Source: Samsonia erythrinae
GTDB taxonomy: Bacteria; Pseudomonadota; Gammaproteobacteria; Enterobacterales; Enterobacteriaceae
Assembly: GCF_004342665.1 (NCBI RefSeq)
Contig: NZ_SMBY01000007.1
Coordinates: 1 to 64,000, forward strand
Direction: 5' to 3'
DNA length: 64,000 nt
Shown in pieces: positions 38,756-48,988 of the stretch. The translations under genes were made by a program, and so were the position numbers. Numbering within the stretch: position 1 is the first letter of the stretch; the number at the start of each line of letters is the position of its first letter. Below the pieces are notes generated by a model. It was not told the origin of the DNA and made no database searches. It was given only the letters and a program-made list of their open reading frames with translations.

Positions 38756-39886
38756 ATGATTCCATTTAATGCGCCACCGGTTGTCGGTACGGAACTGGAG
38801 TATATGCAGGCTGCTATGAGCAGCGGCAAACTGTGCGGCGATGGGGGGTTTACCCGCCGCTGTCAGCAGTGGCTGGAGCATTATTCCGGCAGTAAAAAAG
38901 TTCTGCTTACGCCTTCCTGCACCGCGTCGCTGGAGATGGCGGCGATTCTGCTGGACGTTAAGCCCGGCGATGAAGTGATTATGCCGAGCTATACCTTCGT
39001 TTCTACCGCTAACGCCTTTGTGCTACGCGGGGCGAAGATCGTGTTCGTCGATATCCGCCCGGATACCATGAACATTGATGAGACGAAAATCGAAGCGGCC
39101 ATTACGGAAAAAACGCGCATCATTGTGCCAGTTCACTACGCTGGAGTGGCTTGCGAGATGGACACGATAATGGCGCTGGCGAAGAAATACGATTTATATG
39201 TTGTGGAAGATGCCGCGCAGGGCGTGATGTCCAGCTACAAAGGCCGCGTTCTGGGGGCCATCGGTCACATTGGTTGTTTCAGTTTTCATGAAACCAAGAA
39301 CTACACTTCGGGCGGCGAGGGTGGCGCTACGCTGATTAACGACGCCAGACTGGTGGAGCGTGCGGAAATCATCCGCGAAAAAGGCACCAACCGTAGCCAG
39401 TTTTTCCGCGGTCAGGTGGACAAATATACCTGGCGGGATATCGGCTCAAGCTACCTGATGGCGGATATTCAGGCGGCCTACCTCTGGGCGCAGCTGGAGG
39501 CGGCGCGACCCATCAACGAGCGTCGTTTGAAGCTGTGGCAGAACTACTATGCGGCGTTCCAATCGCTGGCCGATGCCGGGCGAATTACGCTGCCGACCGT
39601 GCCTGCCAATGGCATTCACAACGCGCACATGTTTTATATCAAACTCAGCTCTCAGGACGATCGCAGCGCGTTTATCAATTACATGAAAGAAGCCGAAATC
39701 ATGACGGTCTTTCATTATATTCCGCTACACAACTGCCCTGCCGGCCTGAATTTCGGCCATTTTTCCGGCGACGATCGCTATACCACGCAGGAAAGCGAGC
39801 GGCTGGTGCGTTTGCCGTTGTTCTATAACCTGTCTGACGTCAATCAGCGGACGGTCATCAATACTGCCCTGAGCTTCTTCTCCTGA
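38756..39886 (+). CDS. wecE: dTDP-4-amino-4,6-dideoxygalactose transaminase
   Basis: WecE (RffA) is a PLP-dependent sugar aminotransferase of the DegT/DnrJ/EryC1 family that aminates dTDP-4-keto-6-deoxyglucose with glutamate. The 376-residue product equals E. coli. The PLP-binding lysine lies in CFSFHETKNYTSGGEGG (about residues 174-190), and VEDAAQGVMSSYKGR precedes it. ATG 38756 (MIPFNAPPVVG) follows the wecD stop by four bases; longer in-frame codons lie inside wecD. Order wecD-wecE is as in E. coli. Confidence 0.96.
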   Translation: MIPFNAPPVVGTELEYMQAAMSSGKLCGDGGFTRRCQQWLEHYSGSKKVLLTPSCTASLEMAAILLDVKPGDEVIMPSYTFVSTANAFVLRGAKIVFVDIRPDTMNIDETKIEAAITEKTRIIVPVHYAGVACEMDTIMALAKKYDLYVVEDAAQGVMSSYKGRVLGAIGHIGCFSFHETKNYTSGGEGGATLINDARLVERAEIIREKGTNRSQFFRGQVDKYTWRDIGSSYLMADIQAAYLWAQLEAARPINERRLKLWQNYYAAFQSLADAGRITLPTVPANGIHNAHMFYIKLSSQDDRSAFINYMKEAEIMTVFHYIPLHNCPAGLNFGHFSGDDRYTTQESERLVRLPLFYNLSDVNQRTVINTALSFFS

Positions 39887-39887
39887 T

Positions 39888-41138
39888 ATGTCGCTGGCGA
39901 AAGCATCGATATGGACGGCAGGCTCCACGCTGATCAAAATCGGCGCGGGGCTGGTTGTCGTCAAGCTGCTGGCGGTCGCTTTTGGCCCCAGCGGCGTGGG
40001 GATGGCAGGGAATTTCCGCCAGCTGATTACGGTGCTGGGGGTGTTAGCCGGCGCGGGGATCTTCAACGGCGTCACCAAATATGTTGCGGAGTATCAGACG
40101 CATCCGGAACGGCTAGGGCCGCTGTTAGGCACCGCTGTGGCGTTGGTCGCAGGGTTTTCCACCCTGCTGGCGATCGTATTTCTGGTGGCCGCAACGCCTA
40201 TCGCGACTGCGCTGTTCGGGCATGACGACTATCGCGACGTGGTGCGTGCGCTGGCGTTTATCCAGATGGGGATTGCCTACGCCAACCTGTTTTTGGCTAT
40301 CCTTAAAGGCTATCGGGATGCGACAGGCAACGCGCTGGCGGTCATCAGCGGCAGCCTGATCGGGCTGGCGGCCTTTTGGCTCTGCCTGCGACTGGGCGGC
40401 TACGCTGGCGCTCTGGCGGGGCTGGCGTTGGTGCCCGCGCTGCTGCTGATCCCGGCGGGCATGCTGCTCTTGCGGCGCACGCCGCTGTCGCTGTCGTCGT
40501 TAAAACCGGCGTGGGATCGCGCCATTGCCAGTCAGTTGGGCAAGTTTACGCTGATGGCGCTGATGACCGCGGTGACGCTGCCCGTGGCGTACATCATGAT
40601 GCGTAACCTGCTGGCCGCGCATTACAGCTGGGACGAAGTGGGGATTTGGCAGGGCGTCAGCAGCATTTCCGATGCTTACCTGCAATTCATCACCGCCTCT
40701 TTTACCGTTTATCTGTTGCCGACGCTCTCGCGTCTCACAGATAAAACTGCCCTGGCGCAGGAAATCATTCGCTCGCTGACGTTTGTGCTGCCCGTGGCGG
40801 CGGGTGTCAGTTTCTGCGTATGGCTGCTGCGTGATTTTGCCATCTGGCTGTTGTTCTCCAGTCAGTTTATGGCAATGAGAGAGCTCTTTATTTGGCAGTT
40901 GGTCGGGGATGTAATGAAAGTGGGCGCTTACGTCTTTGGCTATCTGGTCATTGCGAAGGCGGCGCTGCGCTTTTATCTGCTCACGGAAGTCAGCCAGTTT
41001 CTATTGTTAACGGGCTTCTCTCATTGGCTGATCCCGCTGTATGGCGCGCAAGGGGCGGCACAGGCCTATATGGCAACCTATCTGGTCTATTTTTTGCTTT
41101 GTTGTTGCGTATTCATTATTTACCGTAGGCGAGCATGA
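39888..41138 (+). CDS. wzxE: ECA lipid III flippase WzxE
   Basis: WzxE moves undecaprenyl-linked ECA trisaccharide (lipid III) across the inner membrane. The 416-residue product has the E. coli length, about 12 membrane segments and the MATE-like polysaccharide transporter fold, starting [19 protein letters not shown]. Its ATG lies one base after the wecE stop and its own TGA overlaps the next start codon (ATGA). The tight packing implies one translationally coupled message through wecG. Confidence 0.95.
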   Translation: MSLAKASIWTAGSTLIKIGAGLVVVKLLAVAFGPSGVGMAGNFRQLITVLGVLAGAGIFNGVTKYVAEYQTHPERLGPLLGTAVALVAGFSTLLAIVFLVAATPIATALFGHDDYRDVVRALAFIQMGIAYANLFLAILKGYRDATGNALAVISGSLIGLAAFWLCLRLGGYAGALAGLALVPALLLIPAGMLLLRRTPLSLSSLKPAWDRAIASQLGKFTLMALMTAVTLPVAYIMMRNLLAAHYSWDEVGIWQGVSSISDAYLQFITASFTVYLLPTLSRLTDKTALAQEIIRSLTFVLPVAAGVSFCVWLLRDFAIWLLFSSQFMAMRELFIWQLVGDVMKVGAYVFGYLVIAKAALRFYLLTEVSQFLLLTGFSHWLIPLYGAQGAAQAYMATYLVYFLLCCCVFIIYRRRA

Positions 41139-42220
41139 CGACACTGACTCATGTATTGGGATCTGACATCCCGCATCATAACCAGACCGTTTTACGTTTT
41201 TTTAACGACGTGCTGGCGACGCAACTCCCCGATCATCAGGTTCGGCATTTCATCGTGGCGTCGCATGAGGGCATTTCATCGGCCGATTTTCCTGCACTGC
41301 GTATCGAAACCTGTGTGGATAAGAAGACGCTGGCAGAAGCCGTCATCGCCCGAGCGAAAGCGAACCGCAAAACGCGCTTTTTCCTGCATGGCCAGTTTAA
41401 CCCTACGCTGTGGCTGGCGCTGCTGAGTGGAAAAATCAAACCCCGGCAGGTTTACTGGCACGTTTGGGGCGCGGATCTGTATGAAGAGGCGAGCGGCCTG
41501 AAATATCGTCTGTTTTATTGGCTTCGGCGTATGGCGCAACAGCGCGTCGGGCATGTGTTTGCCACGCGTGGCGATCTGGCGTGGTATCAGCAGCGTGCGC
41601 CTCGTGTGCCGACGTCATTGCTGTACTTCCCCACGCGAATGGATCCGGCGCTAACCGAGGTGCAGGTGGATAAACCGTTGGCAGGCCCGATGACGATTCT
41701 GGTCGGTAATTCCGGCGATCGCACGAATCGCCATCAGGAAGCGCTGCGGGCAATCCACCAACAGTTCGGGAAAAATGTGCGGGTCATTGTGCCCATGGGC
41801 TACCCGGCGAATAATGCATCCTATATTGCTCAGGTGGAAAAGGACGGTTTGGCGCTGTTTGGGGTAAAAAACTTTCAACTGCTGAAAGAACAGTTGGCGT
41901 TTGATGATTATCTCAACATGCTGCGCACCTGCGATTTGGGCTATTTTATTTTCGATCGCCAGCAGGGGATTGGGACGCTCTGCCTGCTGATTCAGTTTGG
42001 CGTACCGTTTGTGATCAGTCGGCAAAATCCGTTCTGGCAGGATCTGACGGAACAAGGTCTGCCCGTGCTGTTTTACGGTGACGAACTGAATGAAGCCTTA
42101 GTCCGTGAGGCGCAGCGCCAACTGGCATCGGTAGATAAGCATCAGATCGCATTCTTTAATCCCAATTATCTGCAAGGCTGGCGGGATGCGCTGGCGCTGG
42201 CGGCGGGAGAACCGATATGA
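41135..42220 (+). CDS. wecF: TDP-Fuc4NAc:lipid II Fuc4NAc transferase
   Basis: WecF (RffT) adds the third sugar, Fuc4NAc, to lipid II to make ECA lipid III. The 361-residue protein (E. coli 359) is a peripheral GT56 glycosyltransferase. Conserved stretches are [20 protein letters not shown] at the start, [14 protein letters not shown] near residue 108, and [20 protein letters not shown] near residue 275. Both ends overlap neighbouring genes by four bases. Confidence 0.95.
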   Translation: MTTLTHVLGSDIPHHNQTVLRFFNDVLATQLPDHQVRHFIVASHEGISSADFPALRIETCVDKKTLAEAVIARAKANRKTRFFLHGQFNPTLWLALLSGKIKPRQVYWHVWGADLYEEASGLKYRLFYWLRRMAQQRVGHVFATRGDLAWYQQRAPRVPTSLLYFPTRMDPALTEVQVDKPLAGPMTILVGNSGDRTNRHQEALRAIHQQFGKNVRVIVPMGYPANNASYIAQVEKDGLALFGVKNFQLLKEQLAFDDYLNMLRTCDLGYFIFDRQQGIGTLCLLIQFGVPFVISRQNPFWQDLTEQGLPVLFYGDELNEALVREAQRQLASVDKHQIAFFNPNYLQGWRDALALAAGEPI

Positions 42221-43602
42221 CGTTGGGGCAATTTGGTGGGCTGCTTGTCGTCTACCTGATTTCGGTCATCTTTATCCTGAGTCTGACCTGGATGGAGTTT
42301 CGGCGTGTGCGTTTTAATTTTAACGTGCTGTTTTCCCTACTCTATTTGTTGACGTTCTATTTCGGTTTTCCGTTTACCTGTGTGCTGGTGTTCCGTTTCG
42401 GCGTTGAAGTCGTTCCCGTGCAGTTTCTGCTTCAGGCGATGCTGTCCGCGACGGCGTTCTATGCGATCTACTACGTTAGCTATAAGACGCGGCTACGCCA
42501 GAAAACCGCCATGCCGCGTGCGCCTGTCCTGACGGTGAATCGGGTTGAGGCCAACCTGACCTGGCTGATGCTGGCGTTGATTGCGGTCGCCACCGTCGGT
42601 ATTTTCTTTCTCAACAATGGGTTCTTGCTGTTTAAACTGCGTTCTTACAGCCAGATTTTCTCCAGCGAAGTGTCCGGCGTCGCGTTGAAACGCTTTTTCT
42701 ACTTCTTTATTCCGGCAATGCTGGTGGTGTACTTTCTGCGCCAGACGCAGCGAGCGTGGCTGATGTTCCTCATCGCGACGGTCGCGTTCGGGATACTGAC
42801 GTATGTAATTGTTGGCGGTACGCGCGCGAATGTGATCATCGCCTTCGCGCTGTTTTTGTTCATTGGGATTGTACGCGGCTGGATTACGCTCTGGATGCTG
42901 GTGGCCGCCGGGATGTTCGGGATTGTCGGGATGTTCTGGCTGGCGCTGAAGCGCTATGGGCTGGACGTCAGCGGTGATTACGCCTTTTATACTTTCCTCT
43001 ATTTGACGCGCGACACTTTCTCGCCCTGGGAAAATCTGGCGCTGTTATGGCAGCACTACGACAACATTGCATTTCAGGGGCTGGCGCCGATTGCCCGTGA
43101 TTTCTACGTTTATATTCCCTCCTGGCTATGGCCGGATCGTCCGAATCTGGTGTTAAACAGTGCGAACTATTTCACCTGGGAAGTGTTGAATAATCACTCC
43201 GGGCTGGCGATATCGCCGACGCTGTTGGGCTCGCTGGTGGTGATGGGCGGCGTGCTGTTTATCCCGGTGGGGGCGGTCGCCGTCGGGCTGGTTATTAAGT
43301 GGTTCGACTGGGTATATGAGTTAGGCAAAAATGAGCGTAACCGCTATAAGGCGGCGATTTTGCAGGCGTTTTGCTTCGGCGCGGTATTCAATATCATCGT
43401 GCTGACGCGTGAAGGGGTGGATGCTTTTGTTTCTCGCGTGGTGTTTTTCTGCCTGATATTTGGCCTGTGTCTGCTTGTCGCCAAGTTGCTCTATTGGCTG
43501 CTGGAAAGCGCCGGACTCATTCGACAGCGCCTGATACGCGTGCGTTCACCGTTGTCCTCGCACGGCGCGGTCCGGAACCCTGAGATAAAGGAACAGGTAT
43601 GA
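42217..43602 (+). CDS. wzyE: ECA polymerase WzyE
   Basis: WzyE polymerises ECA trisaccharide units on the periplasmic face of the inner membrane, with chain length set by WzzE. The 461-residue product has about 11 hydrophobic segments. The best conserved region is [18 protein letters not shown] near residues 201-218 and the periplasmic loop with [20 protein letters not shown] near 304-323. E. coli WzyE is 450 residues; the extra length is a charged C-terminal tail ending EIKEQV. Four-base overlaps join it to wecF and wecG. Confidence 0.94.
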   Translation: MTLGQFGGLLVVYLISVIFILSLTWMEFRRVRFNFNVLFSLLYLLTFYFGFPFTCVLVFRFGVEVVPVQFLLQAMLSATAFYAIYYVSYKTRLRQKTAMPRAPVLTVNRVEANLTWLMLALIAVATVGIFFLNNGFLLFKLRSYSQIFSSEVSGVALKRFFYFFIPAMLVVYFLRQTQRAWLMFLIATVAFGILTYVIVGGTRANVIIAFALFLFIGIVRGWITLWMLVAAGMFGIVGMFWLALKRYGLDVSGDYAFYTFLYLTRDTFSPWENLALLWQHYDNIAFQGLAPIARDFYVYIPSWLWPDRPNLVLNSANYFTWEVLNNHSGLAISPTLLGSLVVMGGVLFIPVGAVAVGLVIKWFDWVYELGKNERNRYKAAILQAFCFGAVFNIIVLTREGVDAFVSRVVFFCLIFGLCLLVAKLLYWLLESAGLIRQRLIRVRSPLSSHGAVRNPEIKEQV

Positions 43603-44348
43603 CAGCGTTAAAAACCACAGAGACCATCCCCCTGTACACCATCCGTGGCTTGCCCATTCACGGTTTCCGCAATATGGCGCAGTTCGTTGATTACCTGTTT
43701 GCAGGGGAGCGGGTTGAAACGGGGACACTTGTTGCGATTAACGCTGAGAAGGTGTTAACGGCGGAGAACGACGTGGCATTGCAGACGCTGCTTGAACGCG
43801 CAGAGTATAAGTATGCGGACGGCATCAGCATCGTGCGTTCCATTCGACGTAAATATCCGCAGGCTGACGTCACGCGGATTGCGGGCGCTGATCTGTGGGA
43901 AGCGTTAATGCAGCGGGCCGGAAAAGTGGGAACGCCGGTTTTTCTGGTCGGTGGCAAGCCTGATGTGCTGGCGCAAACGGAAGCGAAACTGCGCGCGCAG
44001 TGGAACGTCAATATTGTTGGCTGTCAGGATGGTTATTTTGCGCCGGAGCAGCGTGATGCTTTGTTCGAACGTATCCGCGCCAGCGGGGCGCAGATTGTGA
44101 CGGTCGCGATGGGATCGCCACGACAGGAAATCCTGATGCGCGATTGTCGTCACCACCATCCTGATGCGTTGTATATGGGTGTCGGCGGCACCTATGACGT
44201 CTTTACCGGGCATGTGAAGCGTGCCCCGCTGGTGTGGCAAAACTTAGGGCTGGAATGGCTCTATCGTTTGTTGTCCCAGCCGAACCGTATTTTTCGGCAG
44301 CTTAAGCTGTTGAAATATGTCGCCTATCACTACACCGGTCGTCTGTAG
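43599..44348 (+). CDS. wecG: UDP-ManNAcA transferase WecG
   Basis: WecG (RffM) adds ManNAcA to undecaprenyl-PP-GlcNAc, forming ECA lipid II. The 249-residue protein (E. coli 246) is a WecG/TagA/CpsF (GT26) glycosyltransferase. Motifs are [19 protein letters not shown] (about residues 48-66), [15 protein letters not shown] (about 71-85), [14 protein letters not shown] and [19 protein letters not shown] terminator hairpin follows the gene, so it is the last of the ECA operon. Confidence 0.95.
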   Translation: MTALKTTETIPLYTIRGLPIHGFRNMAQFVDYLFAGERVETGTLVAINAEKVLTAENDVALQTLLERAEYKYADGISIVRSIRRKYPQADVTRIAGADLWEALMQRAGKVGTPVFLVGGKPDVLAQTEAKLRAQWNVNIVGCQDGYFAPEQRDALFERIRASGAQIVTVAMGSPRQEILMRDCRHHHPDALYMGVGGTYDVFTGHVKRAPLVWQNLGLEWLYRLLSQPNRIFRQLKLLKYVAYHYTGRL

Positions 44349-44360
44349 CTTCACTGAACT

Positions 44361-44385
44361 GGCGCGTTGAACGCGCCTGTTTTTC
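44361..44385 (+). terminator. ECA operon terminator
   Basis: ggcgcgt / acgcgcc with a three-base loop is followed by tgttttt, 12 bases after the wecG stop. Confidence 0.85.
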
Positions 44386-44677
44386 TCCGCGATATATCGC
44401 CCTGATTTTTTATGCCGATTCGTCTTTAATTGTCTGTTTCCCGGCCAATCGAAAATACAGAATTCTATCTTTGGCGTCTTCGTCGCCCCGGATGTGTTAT
44501 TCAAACTCACATTACGGTATTTTCTTGCCGCTGATTTGCGGCGATGGCATCGCGTTTCTGAAATGCGCAGCGCGGGGGAAAGACGCCGCCTGATAGCCGA
44601 ACGTTTCTCCCCATGAGAGCAGATAAGAACAAGAACCGGCAGTAGCCGGGGGAACACAATATAAAGACAGAGGATTT
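44386..44677 (+). promoter_or_regulatory. yifK upstream region and leader
   Basis: The 292 bases before yifK have no convincing gene. A CA-rich segment, gaacacaata, lies at about 44651-44660, 18 bases before the start codon. In Salmonella the small RNA GcvB represses yifK by pairing with CA-rich leader sequence, and this segment is a candidate counterpart. That link is inference. Confidence 0.45.
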
Positions 44678-46069
44678 ATGACAGAAGCGGTAAAGAAGGG
44701 AAAACTCCATCGGGGATTGGAAGCCCGACACATTGAGCTGATCGCGCTGGGCGGTACGATCGGCGTAGGGCTGTTTATGGGCGCGGCGAGCGCGCTGAAA
44801 TGGGCTGGCCCCTCGGTATTGCTGGCCTATATTACGGCGGGGATCTTTGTTTTCTTCATCATGCGTTCGATGGGGGAAATGCTCTATCTGGAGCCGGTCA
44901 CGGGATCGTTTGCCGTTTACGCGCACAAATATATGAACCCTTTTTTCGGTTATCTCACCGCATGGGGTTATTGGTTTATGTGGATGGCGGTCGGTATTTC
45001 GGAAATCACCGCCATTGGCGTGTATGTTCAGTTTTGGTTCCCCGAGTTGCCGCAGTGGATTCCGGCGATCGTGGCTGTCGCGCTGGTGGCCGCTGCGAAT
45101 CTGGCGGCGGTGAGGCTGTATGGTGAAATCGAATTCTGGTTTGCCATGATTAAAATCACCACGATTATCGTGATGATCGTCGTCGGCATGGGCATTATCT
45201 TCTTTGGTCTTGGTTATCACGGGCAGGCAACCGGATTCAGCAACCTGACCGGGCACGGCGGCTTCCTGGCCGGGGGATGGAAAGGCCTGCTGTTCGCACT
45301 GTGTCTCGTCGTGGCATCTTATCAGGGGGTGGAACTGGTTGGCATTACGGCGGGCGAGGCGAAAAATCCGCAGGTGACGCTAAAGCGAGCGATCAACAAT
45401 ATTCTGTGGCGCATCCTGATTTTCTATGTGGGCGCCATTTTTGTTATCGTCACCATTTTCCCGTGGAATGAAATCGGTACGGCCGGTAGCCCGTTTGTAT
45501 TGACCTTCGCAAAAATTGGTATCACCGCGGCGGCGGGGATCATTAACTTTGTGGTGCTGACGGCGGCGTTGTCCGGCTGCAATAGCGGCATGTACAGCTG
45601 TGGACGTATGCTGTATGCGTTGGCCAACAATCGTCAGCTTCCCGCCTGGCTGGGGAAAGTCACCGCCAGCGGCGTTCCGGCGGCAGGGGTCATGGTGTCG
45701 ATTCTCTGCCTGATGGCCGGATCGGTGTTGAACTACATTATCCCTAATCCGGAGCAGGTGTTTGTTTACGTTTATAGCGCCAGCGTGTTGCCGGGGATGG
45801 TGCCGTGGTTTGTGGTCTTGATCAGCCAACTGCGTTTCCGTGAATTACACCGTGCAGCGCTGGCGACACATCCGTTTAAATCGATATTGTTCCCATGGGT
45901 GAACTACCTGACGATGGCATTTCTCGTGTGTGTTCTGGTGGGAATGTACATCAATCATGATACGCGAATGTCATTATTGGTCGGAATGGTGTTTTTAGCG
46001 TTTGTCAGCCTGTGTTACGCGGGGTTGGGATTAGGTAAAAAAACGGCGTTGAACGTGGATAAATCGTAG
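44678..46069 (+). CDS. yifK: Threonine/serine permease YifK (ThrP)
   Basis: This amino acid-polyamine-organocation (APC) family transporter has 463 residues (E. coli 461). It has about 12 membrane segments. The family signature lies at the start, [20 protein letters not shown] (residues 9-28), followed by [21 protein letters not shown]. coli YifK/ThrP imports threonine and serine with protons. AGAGG lies a few bases upstream of ATG 44678. It sits between the ECA cluster and the tRNA operon, the same position as in E. coli. Confidence 0.93.
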   Translation: MTEAVKKGKLHRGLEARHIELIALGGTIGVGLFMGAASALKWAGPSVLLAYITAGIFVFFIMRSMGEMLYLEPVTGSFAVYAHKYMNPFFGYLTAWGYWFMWMAVGISEITAIGVYVQFWFPELPQWIPAIVAVALVAAANLAAVRLYGEIEFWFAMIKITTIIVMIVVGMGIIFFGLGYHGQATGFSNLTGHGGFLAGGWKGLLFALCLVVASYQGVELVGITAGEAKNPQVTLKRAINNILWRILIFYVGAIFVIVTIFPWNEIGTAGSPFVLTFAKIGITAAAGIINFVVLTAALSGCNSGMYSCGRMLYALANNRQLPAWLGKVTASGVPAAGVMVSILCLMAGSVLNYIIPNPEQVFVYVYSASVLPGMVPWFVVLISQLRFRELHRAALATHPFKSILFPWVNYLTMAFLVCVLVGMYINHDTRMSLLVGMVFLAFVSLCYAGLGLGKKTALNVDKS

Positions 46070-46158
46070 TGTTTCAGGGAGGGGAAGGCGGATTTGTACG
46101 TTATTTGATGCGAAATGAACAAAGCATAAGCAAACGCATCATTTCGATAAAAAAGCAC

Positions 46159-46187
46159 TAGACAGGCACTCGTTAAATCCGTAGTAT
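46159..46187 (+). promoter_or_regulatory. tRNA operon promoter
   Basis: TAGACA (46159-46164) and TAGTAT (46182-46187) are separated by exactly 17 bases. A GC-rich stretch CCCCTCCCGC follows the -10 element, the discriminator type of stringently controlled stable-RNA promoters. The first tRNA begins 21 bases downstream. Confidence 0.8.
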
Positions 46188-46208
46188 CCCCTCCCGCAAC
46201 GGCGCTAT

Positions 46209-46285
<77 letters not shown>

Positions 46286-46392
46286 TTAAGCTGTTTGCAA
46301 GAGCTGTGTTGGTATTGTTACCCCGTAAAGGTCGTATCGCACCAATATAGCAGCAGAAGTGGTAATGCAGTAACGTAGTACGAGTGGTATAT

Positions 46393-46469
46393 GGTGGCTA
46401 TAGCTCAGTTGGTAGAGCCCTGGATTGTGATTCCAGTTGTCGTGGGTTCGAGTCCCATTAGCCACCCCA
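46393..46469 (+). tRNA. hisR: tRNA-His (GTG)
   Basis: The 77-base gene includes the extra G at position -1 and ends ccattagccacccca. The anticodon loop ttgtgat gives GTG. Confidence 0.97.
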
Positions 46470-46491
46470 GATTTAAATGTTTGTGAGTTAT

Positions 46492-46578
46492 GCGAAGGTG
46501 GCGGAATTGGTAGACGCGCTAGCTTCAGGTGTTAGTGTTCTTACGGACGTGAGGGTTCAAGTCCCTCTCTTCGCACCA
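46492..46578 (+). tRNA. leuT: tRNA-Leu (CAG)
   Basis: The 87-base gene has the long variable arm of leucine tRNAs and begins gcgaaggtggcggaattgg. The anticodon loop ttcaggt gives CAG. Confidence 0.97.
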
Positions 46579-46620
46579 CACAAACAGGAACATCAGTGAT
46601 GTTCAAAAAAGCAGTACATT

Positions 46621-46697
46621 CGGCGAGTAGCGCAGCTTGGTAGCGCAACTGGTTTGGGACCAGTGGGTCGGAGGTTCGAATCCTCTCTCGCCGACCA
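46621..46697 (+). tRNA. proM: tRNA-Pro (TGG)
   Basis: The 77-base gene begins cggcgagtagcgcag and ends ctctcgccgacca. The anticodon loop tttggga gives TGG. It is the boundary between conserved core and the accessory island downstream. I saw no repeat of its 3' end at the far side of the island. Confidence 0.97.
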
Positions 46698-46705
46698 ATT
46701 ACGAA

Positions 46706-46737
46706 GAAAAGCACATCGAAAGATGTGCTTTTTTTTC
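46706..46737 (+). terminator. tRNA operon terminator
   Basis: aaaagcacatc / gatgtgctttt forms an 11-bp stem followed by further Ts, nine bases after tRNA-Pro. Confidence 0.92.
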
Positions 46738-47071
46738 GTCTGTAATTTCTCTCATGTAGCAACGTCTTGGCAGATTCACCAGCCTGACCAGATTTTTCCT
46801 GTTAAATTTCGTGTTATGGCGTGGCGAGTATCGGTGTCAGCGGTCATACGGATAGGTAATCCCATTGCAGGAAGCGGGTGGTGACAAGCGTGTTTTTCAG
46901 CGAGGGGGTTGTGTTAGCGAATGTGTCTGAATGCATACTTTGCAATCAAACTTTTGGATCTAATATAGATCCGAAAGGTATAAGTCGTGTAATTAGCGCA
47001 TGTTATATTTTTAAAAATTAAAAAGACGACATAAAACCCCGCCTGATAAATCCAACACTAACGAGTAAATT
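46738..47071 (+). promoter_or_regulatory. Upstream region of the lyase operon with palindromic operator
   Basis: The 334-base gap between the tRNA terminator and the lyase gene has no gene. An inverted repeat GGATCTA-ATA-TAGATCC lies at 46956-46972. With flanking bases the arms extend to 12 with one mismatch (46951-46977). TTGCAA at 46940-46945 and TATAGA at 46964-46969 (18-base spacing) would place the palindrome over the -10 element, fitting a repressor operator. The cognate regulator is not obvious. Confidence 0.6.
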
Positions 47072-48436
47072 ATGGCATCACATCTTATTGATTTTCTTCT
47101 AATAGGGAATAATTTTGGCACGCCTGAAATGCGCGATGTCTGGTCCGAGCATAACCGTCTGACTAAGCAGGTTGATGTCGAAGTCGCCCTGGCGCTGGCC
47201 GAGGGTGAACTGGGCGTGATTCCGCTGGATGCGGCAAAAACCATTGCAGAAAACGCTGACGCCAGCGCGCTTAACGTTGAAGAGATTGCAAAAGACGCGG
47301 TGCGTATGAAGCACTCCCTGATGCCGACGATTACCGCGATTCAGAAACAATGCGGCGCGGCGGGTGAGTATATTCACTATGGCGTGACTACGCAGGACAT
47401 CGTCGATACCGCGACGGTTCTACAACTGAAACAATCTTTTGATATTGTCGTCAGAGATACGCGACTGCTGGCCATTGAGCTGAAACGTCTGGCGAAACAA
47501 TACCAATACACGCCGATGGTCGGTCGGACCCATGGTATGCAGGCGCTGCCCACCACGTTTGGTTTTAAACTGGCCGTCTGGCTGGATGAGTTTATTCGTC
47601 ACCTCGAACGTCTGGCTGAAATCAAAGAACGTGTGTTGGTCGGCAACATCAACGGCGCCATTTGCACCTATGCCTCTTTTGGCGAACAAGGGCCGGAAAT
47701 CGAGCGCCTGACGCTGGATAAACTGGGGCTGAATACGCCGAATATCGGCTGGCAGTCCGCCCGCGATCGTTTCTCCGAATACGCCTCTGTCGCGGTGCTG
47801 ATCAGCGGTACGCTGGGTAAAATCGGCAACGAGCTGTACAACCTGATGCGTACCGAGATTAATGAGATTGAAGAGCCGTTCTCCGAAGGGAAAATAGGTT
47901 CTACCACCATGCCGCATAAACGTAACCCTGCTGCGCTGGAAGGGTTGGCGAGCCTGACTGCGCCACTGTTTAAGAGCGCGGCGCTGATCCATGAGTCGAT
48001 GAAAGTTGAACATGAGCGCGATGCGATGAGCTGGCGCGCAGAGTGGATCGCGCTGCCGGAAATCAATATCTATCTGTCCGCTCAACTTCAGAATGCGCTT
48101 GGCATCCTGCGTGGGATGTCCGTCAACGAGAAGCAGATGCTGGCGAACCTCGATCTGCAAAACGGCCTGCTGCTGTCCGAAAAAGTGATGTTCGAGATTG
48201 GTAAGCGTCTCGGCAAGCAGACCGCACACCATCTGGTTTACGAATGTTCTATGCAGGCATTTGAGCAGAATCAGTCTTTTAAATCGGTGCTACTGGCTCA
48301 CCCGGTGCTTTCCGAACAGGTCACCGCCGCTGATCTGGACGAGTGGCTAAACCCGGTCAACTATCTGGGGAGCGCGCCGCAGAAAGTCGATGATGTGATC
48401 CGCTATGCGGATCGCTCTGGCCTGCTGACAGCATAA
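47072..48436 (+). CDS. Adenylosuccinate-lyase-like enzyme, candidate S-(2-succino) lyase
   Basis: The 454-residue enzyme belongs to the aspartase/fumarase superfamily, whose members release fumarate by cleaving a C-N or C-S bond. Its motifs are YIHYGVTTQDIVDTA (about residues 97-111), GRTHGMQALPTTFGFK (about 151-166) and the flexible loop GSTTMPHKRNPAALE (about 277-291). These are closest to the PurB branch. It is unlikely to be housekeeping PurB, because it leads an operon with an acetyltransferase, an amino-acid ABC transporter and an M20 amidohydrolase, none of purine type. That set matches yxeLMNOP of Bacillus, which salvages S-(2-succino)cysteine, and a superfamily lyase for that compound has been reported. 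Iminodisuccinate-type C-N lyases are the main alternative. Confidence 0.75.
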   Translation: MASHLIDFLLIGNNFGTPEMRDVWSEHNRLTKQVDVEVALALAEGELGVIPLDAAKTIAENADASALNVEEIAKDAVRMKHSLMPTITAIQKQCGAAGEYIHYGVTTQDIVDTATVLQLKQSFDIVVRDTRLLAIELKRLAKQYQYTPMVGRTHGMQALPTTFGFKLAVWLDEFIRHLERLAEIKERVLVGNINGAICTYASFGEQGPEIERLTLDKLGLNTPNIGWQSARDRFSEYASVAVLISGTLGKIGNELYNLMRTEINEIEEPFSEGKIGSTTMPHKRNPAALEGLASLTAPLFKSAALIHESMKVEHERDAMSWRAEWIALPEINIYLSAQLQNALGILRGMSVNEKQMLANLDLQNGLLLSEKVMFEIGKRLGKQTAHHLVYECSMQAFEQNQSFKSVLLAHPVLSEQVTAADLDEWLNPVNYLGSAPQKVDDVIRYADRSGLLTA

Positions 48437-48445
48437 GGTGACATC

Positions 48446-48988
48446 ATGAGTATCCTATTTCGTCAGGCGACGCTTGCGGACGATGAAACCTATCTGGCGC
48501 TGGCGCTGGCGGCGTTTGAGCCGATTCGCCAATTGGGCATCAATTTTTCCGCCGCCCATGCCGACATCGACATGGTGCGTAAGCATATCGCTTCACACGG
48601 TGTTTATGTGATGGAAAAAGACGGGCAGATGGTGTCGTCATTTACCATTCGCTATCCGTGGGGGCCGGAGCCAGGCCCGTTCGGTTTACCCCATTTTGGC
48701 TGGTTCGCCACGCACCCGGACTATAAAAATCAAGGGCTGGGTAAGCAAATGATGGGCTGGCTGGAAGATGAAATTCTGATTAAGCAGCTAAAAGCACCCG
48801 CGGTGTCGCTTGGCACCGCGCAAAATCACCCGTGGCTGATTGAGATGTATAAACATTATGGTTTCAGGGAAGTCGGGCAAACGGATTTGGGAAAAGGCCA
48901 CCTGACAATCTGGATGGAAAAAATCCTCGATCGCCAACTGTATGACCAGTGGAAAGATAAAAATTCAAAAAGAGAGGCAGTAAAATGA
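48446..48988 (+). CDS. GNAT-family N-acetyltransferase (YxeL/SnaB-like position)
   Basis: The 180-residue protein is a single GNAT domain. The acetyl-CoA motif A is seen in HFGWFATHPDYKNQGLGKQM (about residues 85-104), and the end of the domain is in WLIEMYKHYGFREVGQTDL. It starts nine bases after the lyase with GGTGACATC before ATG, and its stop overlaps the solute-binding protein start (ATGATGA). In Bacillus the equivalent position holds an N-acetyltransferase for S-(2-succino)cysteine. The substrate here is inferred only from the operon; the downstream M20 amidohydrolase would remove the acetyl group. Confidence 0.75.
   Translation: MSILFRQATLADDETYLALALAAFEPIRQLGINFSAAHADIDMVRKHIASHGVYVMEKDGQMVSSFTIRYPWGPEPGPFGLPHFGWFATHPDYKNQGLGKQMMGWLEDEILIKQLKAPAVSLGTAQNHPWLIEMYKHYGFREVGQTDLGKGHLTIWMEKILDRQLYDQWKDKNSKREAVK

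Noticed and set aside
46621-46697. tRNA-Pro as an integrase attachment site
   Set aside because: No integrase gene and no second copy of the tRNA 3' end were found by eye before glmZ.
47072-48436. Housekeeping adenylosuccinate lyase PurB
   Set aside because: Motifs fit the PurB branch, but the operon context is amino-acid uptake and deacylation, and purB of enterobacteria lies elsewhere next to hflD; the name was not transferred.
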